Of a DNA stretch of 64,000 nucleotides, positions 21,391-32,322 are shown in pieces. The notes below the pieces were generated by a model, which made no database searches, was not told where the DNA came from, and saw only the letters and a program-made list of their open reading frames with translations. The stretch's first letter is position 1; each line of letters begins with the position of its first letter. Origin of the DNA: Melieria omissa (taxonomy: Eukaryota; Arthropoda; Insecta; Diptera; Ulidiidae). The stretch lies in the NCBI GenBank assembly GCA_963971225.1, contig OZ020270.1, positions 14,123,817 to 14,187,816 of the forward strand, given 5' to 3'. A program made the position numbers and the translations under genes.

Positions 21391-21995
21391 TAGGGTGTTT
21401 TTTTTAGAGGTTTGTTTTTCGAATAGAGATAAAACTGGCATTTTGTGGTCAAATCTGGCAACTCTAATGTCATTTATGTTCAGTTTGGTTTGCCATTTCA
21501 TCATGAACAGGTTGACAAAAGAACAACGCTTGCAAATCGTGCAAATTTATTTCGAAAATAATGGTTCAGTTCGCGAAGTTTACCGCAAGCGTCCATTTTA
21601 TGGTCGACATAATCGTCCATCAGAGCAATTAATTCGGTTAACCGTGGGTCGTTTTCGCACTACGTTTACTCTATGTGATAATACGCATCCGCAGAGACGT
21701 CGAACAGTGCGCACCGAAGAAACAATTGCCGCTGTAGAGCAAAATGTTGAAGAGGACCCGAATGAATGGATTCGCCACCGTGCACAGCAATTGGAGCTTT
21801 GTCAAAGTGGTTGAAAATTGGACCTGTAGAATTGGCTTTATTCGAGCCAGCCGCGGCGGCCACATGCCCGAAATCATATTTAAACATTAATGGCATAAAA
21901 TTATCCTTCCAATAAAGCCAAATTGATGGACATTAAAACGATTTTCTTGTGTTTTATTTTAATTCGAAGTTCTATACCTCTAAAAAAACACCCTA
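21391..21995 (+). mobile_element. Short Tc1/mariner-type element, copy C
   Basis: It is nearly identical to copy A, including both ends and the HTH ORF. It lies inside H1 at a TA: the flanks GCGACTTA|TA and TA|GTTCAGC rejoin to a sequence found again, uninterrupted, in the next H1 repeat unit with one or two changes. It was therefore inserted after H1. Confidence 0.88.
21503..21814 (+). CDS. Truncated transposase: DUF4817-type helix-turn-helix only (copy C)
   Basis: A 103-residue ORF identical in predicted sequence to that of copy A (11033-11344), again lacking any catalytic domain. Two identical coding copies 10 kb apart on different backgrounds suggest that the short form was itself mobilised rather than formed twice. 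Confidence 0.7.
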   Translation: MNRLTKEQRLQIVQIYFENNGSVREVYRKRPFYGRHNRPSEQLIRLTVGRFRTTFTLCDNTHPQRRRTVRTEETIAAVEQNVEEDPNEWIRHRAQQLELCQSG

Positions 21996-22899
21996 TAGTT
22001 CAGCAAAATATTTGGGTCACAAAAAATGTGCCACGCCCCTTGGCCAACGCCCATCAAATGTTATCAGTAGAATGACTCATCTATGGGACGACGGGGTACT
22101 AAATTTTAATGTTGTGCTACTTATAATTTCGAAGATATTCTGTTTTAAAGATTTTGTTTGTATGGGTGGTGCCACGCCCCCTCGTCCAATACTTGCCCCA
22201 TTCCCTCTGTCGAAATATATGAATAAATGGTAGGTTCGTACTAAGTTTCATTGCTGAGCGACTTATAGGTCAACAAAATATTTGGGTCACAAAAAATGTG
22301 CCACGCCCCTTGTCCAACGCCCATAAAATCTTATCATTAGAATGACTCATCTATGGGACGACGGGGTACTAAATTTTAATGTTGTGCTACTTATAATTTC
22401 GAAGATATTCTATTTTAAAGATTTTGCTTGTATGGGTGGTGCCACGCCCCGTTGTCCAAAACCCGCCTCATTCCGTCTGTCGAGAGATATGATTACATGA
22501 TAGGTTCATGCTAAGTTTCATTCCTCTGTGACTTGTAGTTCAGCAGAATAATTGGGTCACAAAAATGTGCCACGCCCCTTAAGGATATAAAAAATAGTTA
22601 GTAGCCGATTCTCAGACCTACTGAATATGCATGTAAAATTTCATAAAAATCGGTCAAGCCGTTTCGGAGGAATACGGTAACAAACACTGTGACACGAGAA
22701 TTTTATATATCTATATATATAAAAATGAATCGTGGTCCATTCGACTGCGTATCACTCGAGAACGGCTGGACCAACTTGGATACTTCCTTCGGCGGGTTTG
22801 TTCGAAATTGTTACGTGAAGGTTTATAAAAAAAGAAAAGTCGGGAAAACGGGGCGTGGCGCCACCAGAATACATTTTTAGACAATAAACTTGGAACCAT

Positions 22900-24060
22900 A
22901 AGTCACACATCAATTAAATTTAGTTCACACTTACTATTTAATCATGTCCTTCAATAGAGGGAATAAGGTGGGTATTGAACAAAGGGGTGTGGCACCGCCC
23001 ATACAACTCAAATCATTTAAGTGGAATAGCTTCGGAATTGTAAGTCGCACAGCATTGAAATTTAGTGTACCGTCTCCTCATAGATGTGTTATTCTACTGT
23101 TAAAATTTTATGGGCGTTGAACAAGGGGCGTGGCACATTTTTTATGCAGCAGAACTGTAAGTCGTACATCAATGAAACTTGGTATGAACCTACCAGTTAA
23201 TCATATCTTTTGGCAGAGGGAATAAGGTGGGTATTGAACAAAGGTGTGTGGCACCACCCATACCACTCAAATCTTTTAAATGGAATAGCTTCGGAATTGT
23301 AAGTCGCACAATATTGAAATTTGGTGTACCGTCGTTTCATAGATGTGTCATTCTACTGTTAACATTTTATGGGCATTGAACAAGGGGCGTGGCACATTTT
23401 TTATGCAGCAGAACTGTAAGTCGTACATCAATGAAACTTGGTATGAACCTACCAGTTAATCATATCTTTCGGCAGAGGGAATAAGGTGGGTATTGAACAA
23501 AGGGGTGTGGCACCGCCCATACAATTCATTTATTTTAAATGGAATAGCTTAGGAATTGTAAGTCGCACAGCATTGAAAATTAGTGAGGCGTCGCCTCATA
23601 GATGTGTTATTCCACTGTTAAAATTTTATGGACGTTGGATAAGGGGCGTGGTACATTTGTTTGACCCAAACTATCCGCATAATTTTGGAACTGTTAGTCG
23701 CACATGAATGAAACTTAGTACGAATTTACCATTTAGTCATATCTTTCGGCAGAGGAATGAAGCGGGTATTTAACACGAGGGCGTGGCTCCGTCCATACAA
23801 CTCTAATCTTTTATATGGAATAGCTCCGGAATTGTAAGCCGCACAGTATTGAAATTGAATATGCCATCGTCCCATAGAAGTGTCATTCTACCGATAATAT
23901 TTTATGGGCGTTGAACAAGGGGCGTGGCAAATTTTTTATGCAGCAGAACTGTAAGTCGTACATCAATGAAACTTGGTATGAACCTACCACTTAATCATAT
24001 CTTTCAATAGAGGGAATGGGGCGTTGGTCAAAGGGCGTGGCACATTTTTTATGCTCAGAC
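22900..24060 (+). repeat. ~260-base tandem repeat inside H2
   Basis: GGGTATTGAACAAAGG or a close variant recurs at ~22972, 23228, 23489 and 23765 (spacing 256, 261, 276). Each unit holds GTGTGGCACCGCCCATACAA and GGGGCGTGGCACATTTTTTA. The units are diverged by a few percent or more and the last is the most decayed. Confidence 0.85.
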
Positions 24061-24289
24061 AGTTGTGCAGTACACACACACATCAGTGAAACCTGGTACG
24101 AACTTTCCACTTAGTAGCACAATTCGACTAGAAGAAAGTTGTGAGCACTGGACAAGAGGGTGTGGTACCGCCTCCATTTTTATATACATAGATTGTTTGC
24201 CCTAATTGACTGACTGATTGATTGATTAATTCATCATCGCTCAGCCCAAACCGCTGAAGCTACGAACATGAAATTTGAACTGTAGATAC

Positions 24290-25230
24290 ATCTTGAAAAA
24301 TGAACCTCCGCTAAGACGGGATTTTTTGAAATTCGGGGTGTAAAGGGGCAAAACATCTGTTAAGGTGTTGTATGAAGAAAAGTGATTTAAGAGACATATT
24401 GATTTCGAACTTCCTGAAAATACTCTAAACAAAAAATAATTCGATACGTCTTTTATAATTTTTCGAAAATCAAAATTTAACTGGACCAATAATGGGTTAA
24501 GATTTGTTTAAGGGTTGACTCGAAAAAAACATGAACCGATAGGCCTATTGATTGAAAAATTATAAAAATACTTGAAATAAAAAAATTATACACGCGTTTC
24601 TCATTATTTTCAAAATCGAAATCTAACTGGATCATCGACGGGTTAAAAGTATGTATGAAGAAACAATTTTTTTGGCCTTTTAACTTCAAACTTGATGAAA
24701 GTATCTTTAAATGTAAAATAACTCGATACGTGTTTTTCATTTTTTCCAAATATTAAAATCGGACGGGGTCAACGACCGGTTAAAAGCTTGTATGGCGAAA
24801 CTGTAAAAAAAAATGAATTAACGGGCCCACTGACTTCAAACTTTGTGAAAGTACTCTGAGTGAGAAATAATTTGACACGTGTTTTTAACTTTTTTGAAAA
24901 TCAAAATGTAACGGGGTCAACAATGGGTTAACAGTTTGCATGGAAACACGATTTATTGGTCCTTTTGACTTCAAACTTGGACAAACGTACTTAAATCGGG
25001 AAATAATTACAAAGTGCTTTTCATATTTTTGAAAATCGAAATCTACCGTGGTAAACTAAGGCTTAAGATTTTGTTTAGAGTAAACGTGAAAACTCATGAT
25101 TTAAAGGGCCTTTTGACTTCACAATTTTTAGAACCACTTGGCATCAAAGATAATAGACATACGTTTTTATTTAAATCAAAATGGGTTCAACCATGCGTTC
25201 AAAATATGTATCGGGTGAAAGAAGAGAGCT
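24290..25230 (+). repeat. ~130-base degenerate tandem repeat in the 3' part of H2
   Basis: Units contain the phrases TTGACTTCAAACTTG, GAAATAATTTGACACGTGTT, GAAAATCAAAATCTAAC and AATGGGTTAA in order, about every 120-130 bases. The same array occurs at 29780-30320 and 31540-32280 in H3 and H4. It appears to be part of the Helitron-like 3' region. Confidence 0.7.
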
Positions 25231-25327
25231 TGCGTGCGAAGCCGCTAGTATTGTATAAATGTAGGGTAGGGGAGAAATAGACGTGTAGTCTAACCGCGTC
25301 CGCGCGAACGATAACACGGTGCAACAC

Positions 25328-26344
25328 TGAAAATACACCTGACAAATTACATAGTGTAGGCTGTTTATATGGTCGAATAATCCATAAAAATATTTTTGTT
25401 ATATTTGTTGTACCCTCCAAATTTTATTTATTTACAAAAAACCGTTTTTACAAACTTTCCGCGGTTATCTATGAATATCTCAGTCATTTTTTTAACGATT
25501 TTCAATATGTAATATGTTTTGGAAAGAGCATTGTCAGACCTTTCGAATGATGTATGTCAATTCATTTTTTAAATAAATGAGTACTAAGTTTTTATCGCAT
25601 AAACCTTGAAAAAGTGATTTTTTTCTCAATTTTTTTAACTTTAACCAGTTTTTATTGCATAATGAAACAAAAAAATTAGTAAAGTTAGGTAATATTCTGA
25701 AAGAAGATTTATTTACGAACAAATTGGTGTATTGCTTTATTGAATTGGACCAAAACTGCGGAATCTACGCTATTTTTTCGTAACTAGAAAATATGGCCTA
25801 TCATGTGTATTGCAGTGTGTACAATGAATTCGTTTTAAATTTTTATTTAAATCTCAAATGAATACATATTCAAGGCTTTATTTTCTAGTTACGAAAAAAT
25901 AGCGTAGATTCCGCAGTTTTGGTCCAATTCAATAAAGCAATACACCAATTTGTTCGTAAACAAATCTTCTTTCAGAATATTACCTAACTTTATTAATTTT
26001 TTTGTTTCATTATGCAATAAAAACTGGTTAAAGTTAAAAAGATTGAGAAAAAAATCACTTTTTCAAGGTTTATGCGATAAAAACTTACTACTTATTTGTT
26101 TAAACAATGAATTGACATACATCATTCGAAAGGTCTGACAATGCTCTTTCCAAAACATATTACATATTGAAAATCGTTAAAAAAAATGACTGAGATATTC
26201 ATAGATTACCGCGGAAAGTTTGTAAAAACGGTTTTTTGTAAATAAATAAAATTTGGAGGGTACAACAAATATAACAAAAATATTTTTATGGATTATTCGA
26301 CCACATAAACAGCCTACAGTATGTTACTTGTCGGGTGTATTTCA
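25328..26344. mobile_element. Foldback (palindromic) element
   Basis: Two inverted arms of ~465 bases (25328-25792 and 25880-26344) flank an 87-base centre. The outer ends read TGAAAATACACC and GGTGTATTTCA; the inner ends are ACTAGAAAAT and ATTTTCTAGT. The arms differ by few changes, for example a missing ...TTTTT run and ATTTATTT against GTAAACAAAT. No protein is encoded. I found no target duplication. It is a foldback or large MITE-type element of unknown superfamily. Confidence 0.85.
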
Positions 26345-26914
26345 TTTTTTTTTTTTTGTAGCACAGTGTAATTGAGTATGGGAAGAGTTGGGAATGGGAA
26401 AATTCGTTCAAACGAATTTGAACACTTGTCGAGCAACAAATAAATAAATAAATAAAAAATTTTACACTTGTGTGTGTAAATGTGTAGGCAAATATATATG
26501 TATGGGTAATAAATAGAAATGTGAATATGGGAATTGAACAAAATTTGTGTATAAGTATGTGTATTGGGAATATATGTATATGGGGAAACAAATAAAATTT
26601 GTAAATGTGAATGGGGAATGTATTTACAAGAATGGGGAATGTATGTACTAGAATAAAAATATATTATAAATGTGTAGTCAAATGTGTGAAAATTTGTCTT
26701 TATTTGTGGAAAGTGAATTCTTTTGTATGGGATGTGAATGTGAAGCTGTGTGAATAAAAGTATGTATGTGTATGTGTATAAATATGTGTGTATATATGTG
26801 TGTATAAATATATTTATTTGGAAGTATATATGTGTGTGTATGTGATTATTTTTGTTAATTGGGAAATAAATATGTATGTGTTTGAGTATAAATTTGTGTG
26901 TATATACATATGTA
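26345..26914. repeat. Low-complexity TG/TA-rich stretch
   Basis: Runs of TATG/TGTGTATA and GGGAATG words (expanded simple sequence). The long minus-strand frame through it, rich in Tyr, His and Ile, is an artefact of this composition. Confidence 0.75.
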
Positions 26915-28553
26915 CAGTTGCGGTCAAAATAATAGTAGTACGCGTACAACGAAAAGAAAATTAAGAAAAAATAATCTGCTTTTCTTTACAAATATTTATT
27001 TTGTATTTTTTTAACAAGTTATAAGTGTTAACAATGCAATCATAAAAGAAAACTTAGGAATTAAACTCAGTTTGGTTTGATTTAAATTAAATGCGTCAAA
27101 AGCTCCAAAATATGGACGGTCAAAAAAATAGTAGTTCGCTTTACTTTCATAAAAATTAAGCAACAATTGTGTTTCATTTTAAAAGATTTTGTGGTTAAAT
27201 AGTAATAACGTAATGTTTCTTCAAATTAATATTTAGTTGCGTGACTGTTGTTTGGCTATTACTGCAGCACAGAGCCGATGCATTGAAATAACCAAATTTT
27301 CATATCTTTCTCTAGGGGCGTGGTCTACTGCTTCTCAAAGTTGATTATTATTTAAAAGATTATTGTGAGCAACTGCTCTCTTCACGTCACACCACAAATT
27401 TTTAATTATATTGAAGTCTGGTGATTGTGCGAGCCATTCCATAACCCTAATCCTGCTTTTGCGAAGCTCCTTTCATGCGACCTTGCTTGTATGCTTTCGG
27501 TTATAATCCTGTTGGAAGATCCAAAGCATTGGCGTTTTTTCACGGACATACGGTAGCACGATTTCCCGCAAGATTCGTACACATACACATCGATCCATCG
27601 TTTTCTTGATCAAATAAATAGCGCCACCTCCATAAAACGTAAGACATGCTCAATAAATAAATGCAGGTCTTACGTTTTATGGAGGTGGCGCTACTTATTT
27701 GACATACGGTTGCACGATTTCCTGCAAGATTCGTACACATACACATCGATCCATCGTTTTCTTGATCAAATAAATAGCGCCACCTCCATAAAACGTAAGA
27801 CATGCTCAATAAATAAATGGATGTACTACGTTTTATGGAGGTGGCGCTATTTATTTGATCAAGAAAACGATGGATCGATGTGTATGTGTACGAATCTTGC
27901 GGGAAATCGTGCCACCGTATGTCCGTGAAAAAACGCCAATGCTTTGGATCTTCCAACAGGATTATAACCGAAAGCATACAAGAAAGGTCGCACGAAAGGG
28001 GCTTCGCAAGAGCAGGATTAGGGTTATGGAATGGCTCGCACAATCACCAGACTTCAATATAATTAAAAATTTGTGGTGTGACGTGAAGAGAGCAGTTGCT
28101 CACAATAATCTTTTAAATAATAATCAACTTTGAGAAGCAGTAGACCACGCCCCTAGAGAAAGATATGAAAATTTGGTTATTTCAATGCATCGGCTCCGTG
28201 CTGCAGTAATAGCCAAACAACAGTCACGCAACTAAATACTAATTTGAAGAAACATTACGTTATTACTATTTAACCACTAAATCTTTTAAAATGAAACACA
28301 ATTTTTGCTTCATTTTTATGGAAGTAAAGCGAACTACTATTTTTTTGACCGTCCATATTTTGGAGCTTTTGACGCATTTAATTTAAATCAAACCAAACTG
28401 AGTTTAATTCTTAAGTTTTCTTTTATGATTGCATTGTTAACACATATAACTTGTTAAAAAAATACAAAGTAAATATTTGTAAAAAAAAGCAGATTATTTT
28501 TTCTTAATTTTCTTTTCGTTGTATGCGTACTACTATTATTTTGACCGCAGCTG
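26915..28553. mobile_element. Palindromic Tc1-like element with multiple inverted cores
   Basis: Ends CAGTTGCGGTCAAAATAATA and its inverse, with TA at both flanks (26913-26914 and 28554-28555). The outer ~650-700 bases are inverted copies, and each arm carries the same 3' part of a Tc1-type transposase gene. The middle (27560-27860) has four alternating orientations of one ~45-base block (CATAAAACGTAAGACATGC and its inverse). No full transposase is present. Confidence 0.88.
27840..28133 (+). pseudogene. Tc1-like transposase C-terminal fragment
   Basis: The frame has FQQDYNRKH (second Asp region) and then LAQSPDFNIIKNLW, where functional Tc1 transposases have Glu (...ENLW) as the third catalytic residue; here it is Lys. 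The N-terminal HTH and first Asp are missing. The same fragment lies inverted at about 27370-27600 with the same Lys, so the duplication followed the mutation or both were copied from one parent. Confidence 0.8.
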
Positions 28554-28555
28554 TA

Positions 28556-29769
28556 TATATATTTGTATATATATGTATATGTGTATGTGATTATTTGTAT
28601 TATTGTGTCAGTGAACGTAAAAAAGTGTGAATAATTTTGTGCAAACAAAAATTTTGTGTGCGAGTGGGGGTTTTTTGTCCCACTGTATGCACTTGGAGTG
28701 GCAGCAGATGTGCAGTGTATGTATATATGCAGCACTATTGAAAATTTTCTAAGCACAAGAAAATTATTCAATATGCTGCAAAAAAGGCGACTCGTCCCAC
28801 TGTGCTTGCGTTTATTTACTTCTGCTAGCGAAGGAGGGGAATCGCTTAGGCAGAAGTATGAGAATATGTGTGCACTGGGAGGCAGCAGCGGGAGTGCTTG
28901 CTGCTGGTGCTTGCGTATATCGCACAAAGCGAAACGCGAAAATATGTACAAGTGGGAGAGTGCAAGCGAAACGCAAAAGAAGGAAAAGTGCGTGCTGTTG
29001 GATGCTGGCTGCAGCGGGAGTGTTGTTGCTTTGCCAGCAGTGATCGCACAAAGGGAAATGCGAAATGTGTGCAAGAGTGTGGAAGATCAACAGCTGGGGA
29101 GCGCTTGCTGCTGATCTGAAATATGCACAAAGCAAATTAGGGGAAATGTGCAAATTGGAAAATGAGTGGGAAGCAGGCTGCAGCCGGATGTTTTGCTGCT
29201 TTGCCTGCGTAGGTCGCACAAAGGGAAATGTGAACACAAAAAGCGCAAAATTATGTGCAGCAGCGAGATTGCTTACTGCACTGCGCTATTTTGTATGTGT
29301 ATAAGCGAAGTGTACACGAGAAGCGGGCTGTGGCGGGGTGGATACCAGTATAATTCTTGACTGGATTTTTGGGAATGGGAATATTGTAGGTATATATATT
29401 TTATTTTTTATATATGTTATTTTATGTTAGTGTATGTGTAGTGAGTGTTAATTTTTTAATAAAAATTGTTGGGCTTATCTTTTTGGGGCCCAGTGCCCGA
29501 GAATGGGGATCTCCACTGTGCGTTTGTCCGCCGCTTGTGCGCTGATATGTGTTGGCTGTTTTTGTTTGCCGTTGTTGCTGGCCTCTTCGGCTGCTTTGGG
29601 TTCTGTTGGGGTGTGTTGTTGTTAATTCTGCTGCCCTTCTTTTCTGCTTTGTGTTATGTCTTGTTGTTGTTTTTATATTCTTCTGTAGTGTGTGCTTTTG
29701 TTTTTGCACTGCACTGCACTGTGTACGTTTCGTTCTTTTTTGTTTTTAATTTTTGGAAACTTGTGCACT
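28556..29769. repeat. Low-complexity and degenerate tandem repeat region
   Basis: It starts TG/TA-rich. Around 28860-29290, phrases such as GCACAAAGGGAAATG (28922, 29045, 29124 and 29216 with variants) and GCAGCGGGAGTG recur, making a diverged ~80-130-base repeat. Overlapping ORFs on both strands come from the repeat. From 29460 a G/T-rich strand follows. No gene is supported. Confidence 0.6.
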
Positions 29770-30325
29770 GTTTTAAGTGTTTTAACTTCAAACTTGGTTA
29801 AAGTACTTTAAATGTTAAATAACTCGATACGTGCTTTTCATTTTACCGAATATTAAAATCGGTCGGGGTCAGCGACGGGTTAAAAGTTTGTATGGGCACA
29901 TTGACTTCAAACTTAGTGAAAGTACTCTTAGCGAGAAATAATGTTTCACTTTTTTGAAAGTCAAAATCTAACGCGGTCATCAATGGGTTAACAATTTGTA
30001 TGGAGAAACAAGATTTATTGGGCGTTCTGACTTCAAACTTATCAAAAGCACTTCAGTCGGGAAATAATAACAAGCTGCTTTTAATTTTTTGAAAACCGAA
30101 ACTCGAAGAATCGAAATCTGGTAAACCAAGGGTTAAGCATTTGCTTGGAGTAAATACGCAAACACATAATCGAATGGGCCTTCTGACTTCAAAATTTTGA
30201 AAACACCCGAAATCAAAGTTAGACACATGTTTTTTTTTATCAAAATGTGATGGGCTCAACAATGGATAAGAATTCGTATATGGGGAAACAGGAGAGCTTG
30301 TGTGCTAGCCGCAGGGCCCAGCTAG
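29770..30325 (+). mobile_element. Helitron-like 3' fragment H3
   Basis: It carries the same ~130-base units as H2 and ends GCCGCAGGGCCCAGCTAG (CTAG at 30322-30325). It is followed at once by the 5' end of H4. Its 5' part is not visible. Confidence 0.55.
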
Positions 30326-32300
30326 TCTTATATATAAAAAACTTAACCTTCTGTAACGTGCCAGTGTTTGCGAAAACGGCTCATTCTTTCGGGAAAATTT
30401 TTTTTGTGAGTGATAGAAGATGTCAATGCGGTGGTTTATAGCGATATTACATGTTTGTACGGCAGGTGGGCGTGACACCTCCCATACAACCTATTGTATG
30501 GTATTTGGTCGTGTCCTTCGGCAGGGGTAATAATGTGGATTTTGGACAAGGGGCTGTGGCACCGCTGATACAACTCAATTATTTAATATGGAATAGCTAC
30601 GAAATTATAAGTCGCTCAGCATTGAAATTTGGTACAGTGTCATGGCGTAAGCGTATCATTCCACCGGTAAATTTAGTGGGCATTGGATAAGGGCGTGGCA
30701 CTTTTTAAATCCAGGTGTAACTTTTGAACTATAGCATTCACATCAACGACAGTCAGTACAAACTAAGGATTTGGTCGTGTCCTTCGGCAGGGGTAATAAT
30801 GTGGATTTTGGACAAGGGGTGTGGCACCGCCCATACAACTCAATTTTTTACTATGGAATATCTTCGGAATTATAAGTCGCTCAGTATTTAAATGTGGAAC
30901 AGTGTCAGGGCGTAAACGTGTCTTTCCACCGGTAAAATGTAATTGGCGTTGGACAGGGGCGTGGCACTTTTTAAATTCCGGTAGAACTATAGCATTCACA
31001 TCAATGACACTCGGTACAAATTTACGATTAAGTCGTGCCTTTTGGCAGGGGGAAAAAGGTGGGTTCTGGACAAGAGGCGTGGCACCGCCCATACAACTCA
31101 ATTCTTTAATATGGAATCTCTCGGAATCGTTAGCCGCACAGCATTGAAAGTTGGTGTACCGTCGTCTCATAAATGTGTCATTCTACTGGTGAGATTTGAT
31201 GGGGTGTGGCACATTTTTTATAACCCAACATTTCAGCAGAACTGTAAGTCGCACATCAATAAAAGTTGGTACGAACTTTCCACTTTGTAGCACAATTCGA
31301 CTAGAAGAAAGTTATGAGCATTAGACGAGGGGCGTGGTACCGCCTCAATTTTTTCATACATAGGTTGTTTATCCTGGCTGACTGACTGATTGATTGATTT
31401 ATAGTCGCCCAGCCAAACCGCTGAAGCCACAAACATAAAGTTTAAACAATAGGTACATCTTGAGAACTGAACCTCCGCTCAAACGGGATTTTTTGAAATT
31501 CGGGGTGTAAAGGGGCAAAGCATGTGTTAAGGTGTTCTTTGAAGAAACGTGATTTAATAGACATATTGATTTCGAACTACCTGCAAATATTTTAGATCAA
31601 AACTCAACAAAACAAAATCAAAATTTAACTGGCCCAACAATGGGTTAAGGTTTATTTACGGAAATACTCCGAAACAAGCAACACGAATTGATGGGCCTAT
31701 TGACTTCAAAAATTGTAAAAATAATTGAAATAAATAAAATTAGACACCTGTTTTTCATTCTTTTCAAAATCGAAATCTTACTGGAACAACGACGGGTTAA
31801 AATTATGCATGGAGAAAGATATTTTTTTTGAGTCTTGCAAAATATGAATTAATGGGAACATTGTCATCCAACTTGGTGCAAGTACTCTTAGTGAGAAATA
31901 ATTTGAAACGTGTGTTTCACTTTTTTAAAAATCAAAATCTAACGGGGTCAAAAATAACGGGGTTAAAAATGTTTATGGAGAAACAAGCTTTATTGGACGT
32001 TCTGACTTCAAACTTATCAAAAGCACTTTAATCGGGAAATAATAAAAACGTGCTTTTAATTTTTTTGAATATCTAAATCTACCATGGTAAACCAAGAGAT
32101 AAAAATTTGTTTGGAGTAAATGTGAGAACACATGATTTAATGGGCCTTCTGACTTCAAAATTTCTAAAACGCTCGAAATCAAAGATAGTTAGACACATGT
32201 TTTTTTTTTAAATCAACATCTGATGGGCTCAACAATGGGCTAAGAATTCGTATCGGGGGAAACAGGAGAGCTTGCGTGCAAAGCCGCAGGGCCCAGCTAG
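30326..32300 (+). mobile_element. Helitron-like non-autonomous element H4
   Basis: It starts TCTTATATATAAAAAACTTAACC at the T after the H3 CTAG, and ends at CTAG at 32297-32300. The interior has ~250-base units (GTGGCACCGCCCATACAACTC) and then the ~130-base units. It lies head to tail with H3, a known habit of Helitrons. There is no coding region. Confidence 0.6.
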
Positions 32301-32322
32301 TCTTACCAGGTATGCGCCTATG

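Larger units (their letters stand above)
21090..22709 (-). mobile_element. Helitron-like non-autonomous element H1
   Basis: Read on the minus strand it opens with TATATAAAATTCTCGTGTCAC near 22709 and ends GGGGTCAGCTAG|T near 21090, that is CTAG before T, as expected for a Helitron 3' end. Its body is ~270-base tandem repeats containing TTTGGGTCACAAAAAATGTG (at 22011, 22281 and a variant at 22551). No Rep/helicase is encoded. Copy C of the small Tc1/mariner-type element interrupts it. The superfamily call rests on end motifs only. Confidence 0.55.
22710..25248 (+). mobile_element. Helitron-like non-autonomous element H2
   Basis: It starts TCTATATATATAAAAATGAA, head to head with H1, and ends near GAAGCCGCTAG|T (25245-25248), a shortened form of the GCCGCAGGGCCCAGCTAG end seen in H3 and H4. 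Inside are a ~260-base tandem array and then a ~130-base tandem array. No protein is encoded; chance short ORFs only. Confidence 0.55.

Noticed and set aside
22900..24060. CRISPR-like array
   Set aside because: Units are ~260 bases and contiguous, with no short repeat/unique spacer structure, in a eukaryotic genome.
26286..26949. Long minus-strand frames rich in Tyr, His and Ile
   Set aside because: They follow the TATG/TGTG simple sequence; no conserved pattern and no start context.
28454..29801. Overlapping ORFs on both strands, some Cys-rich or signal-like
   Set aside because: Produced by degenerate tandem repeats and G/T-rich strand asymmetry; no homology pattern.
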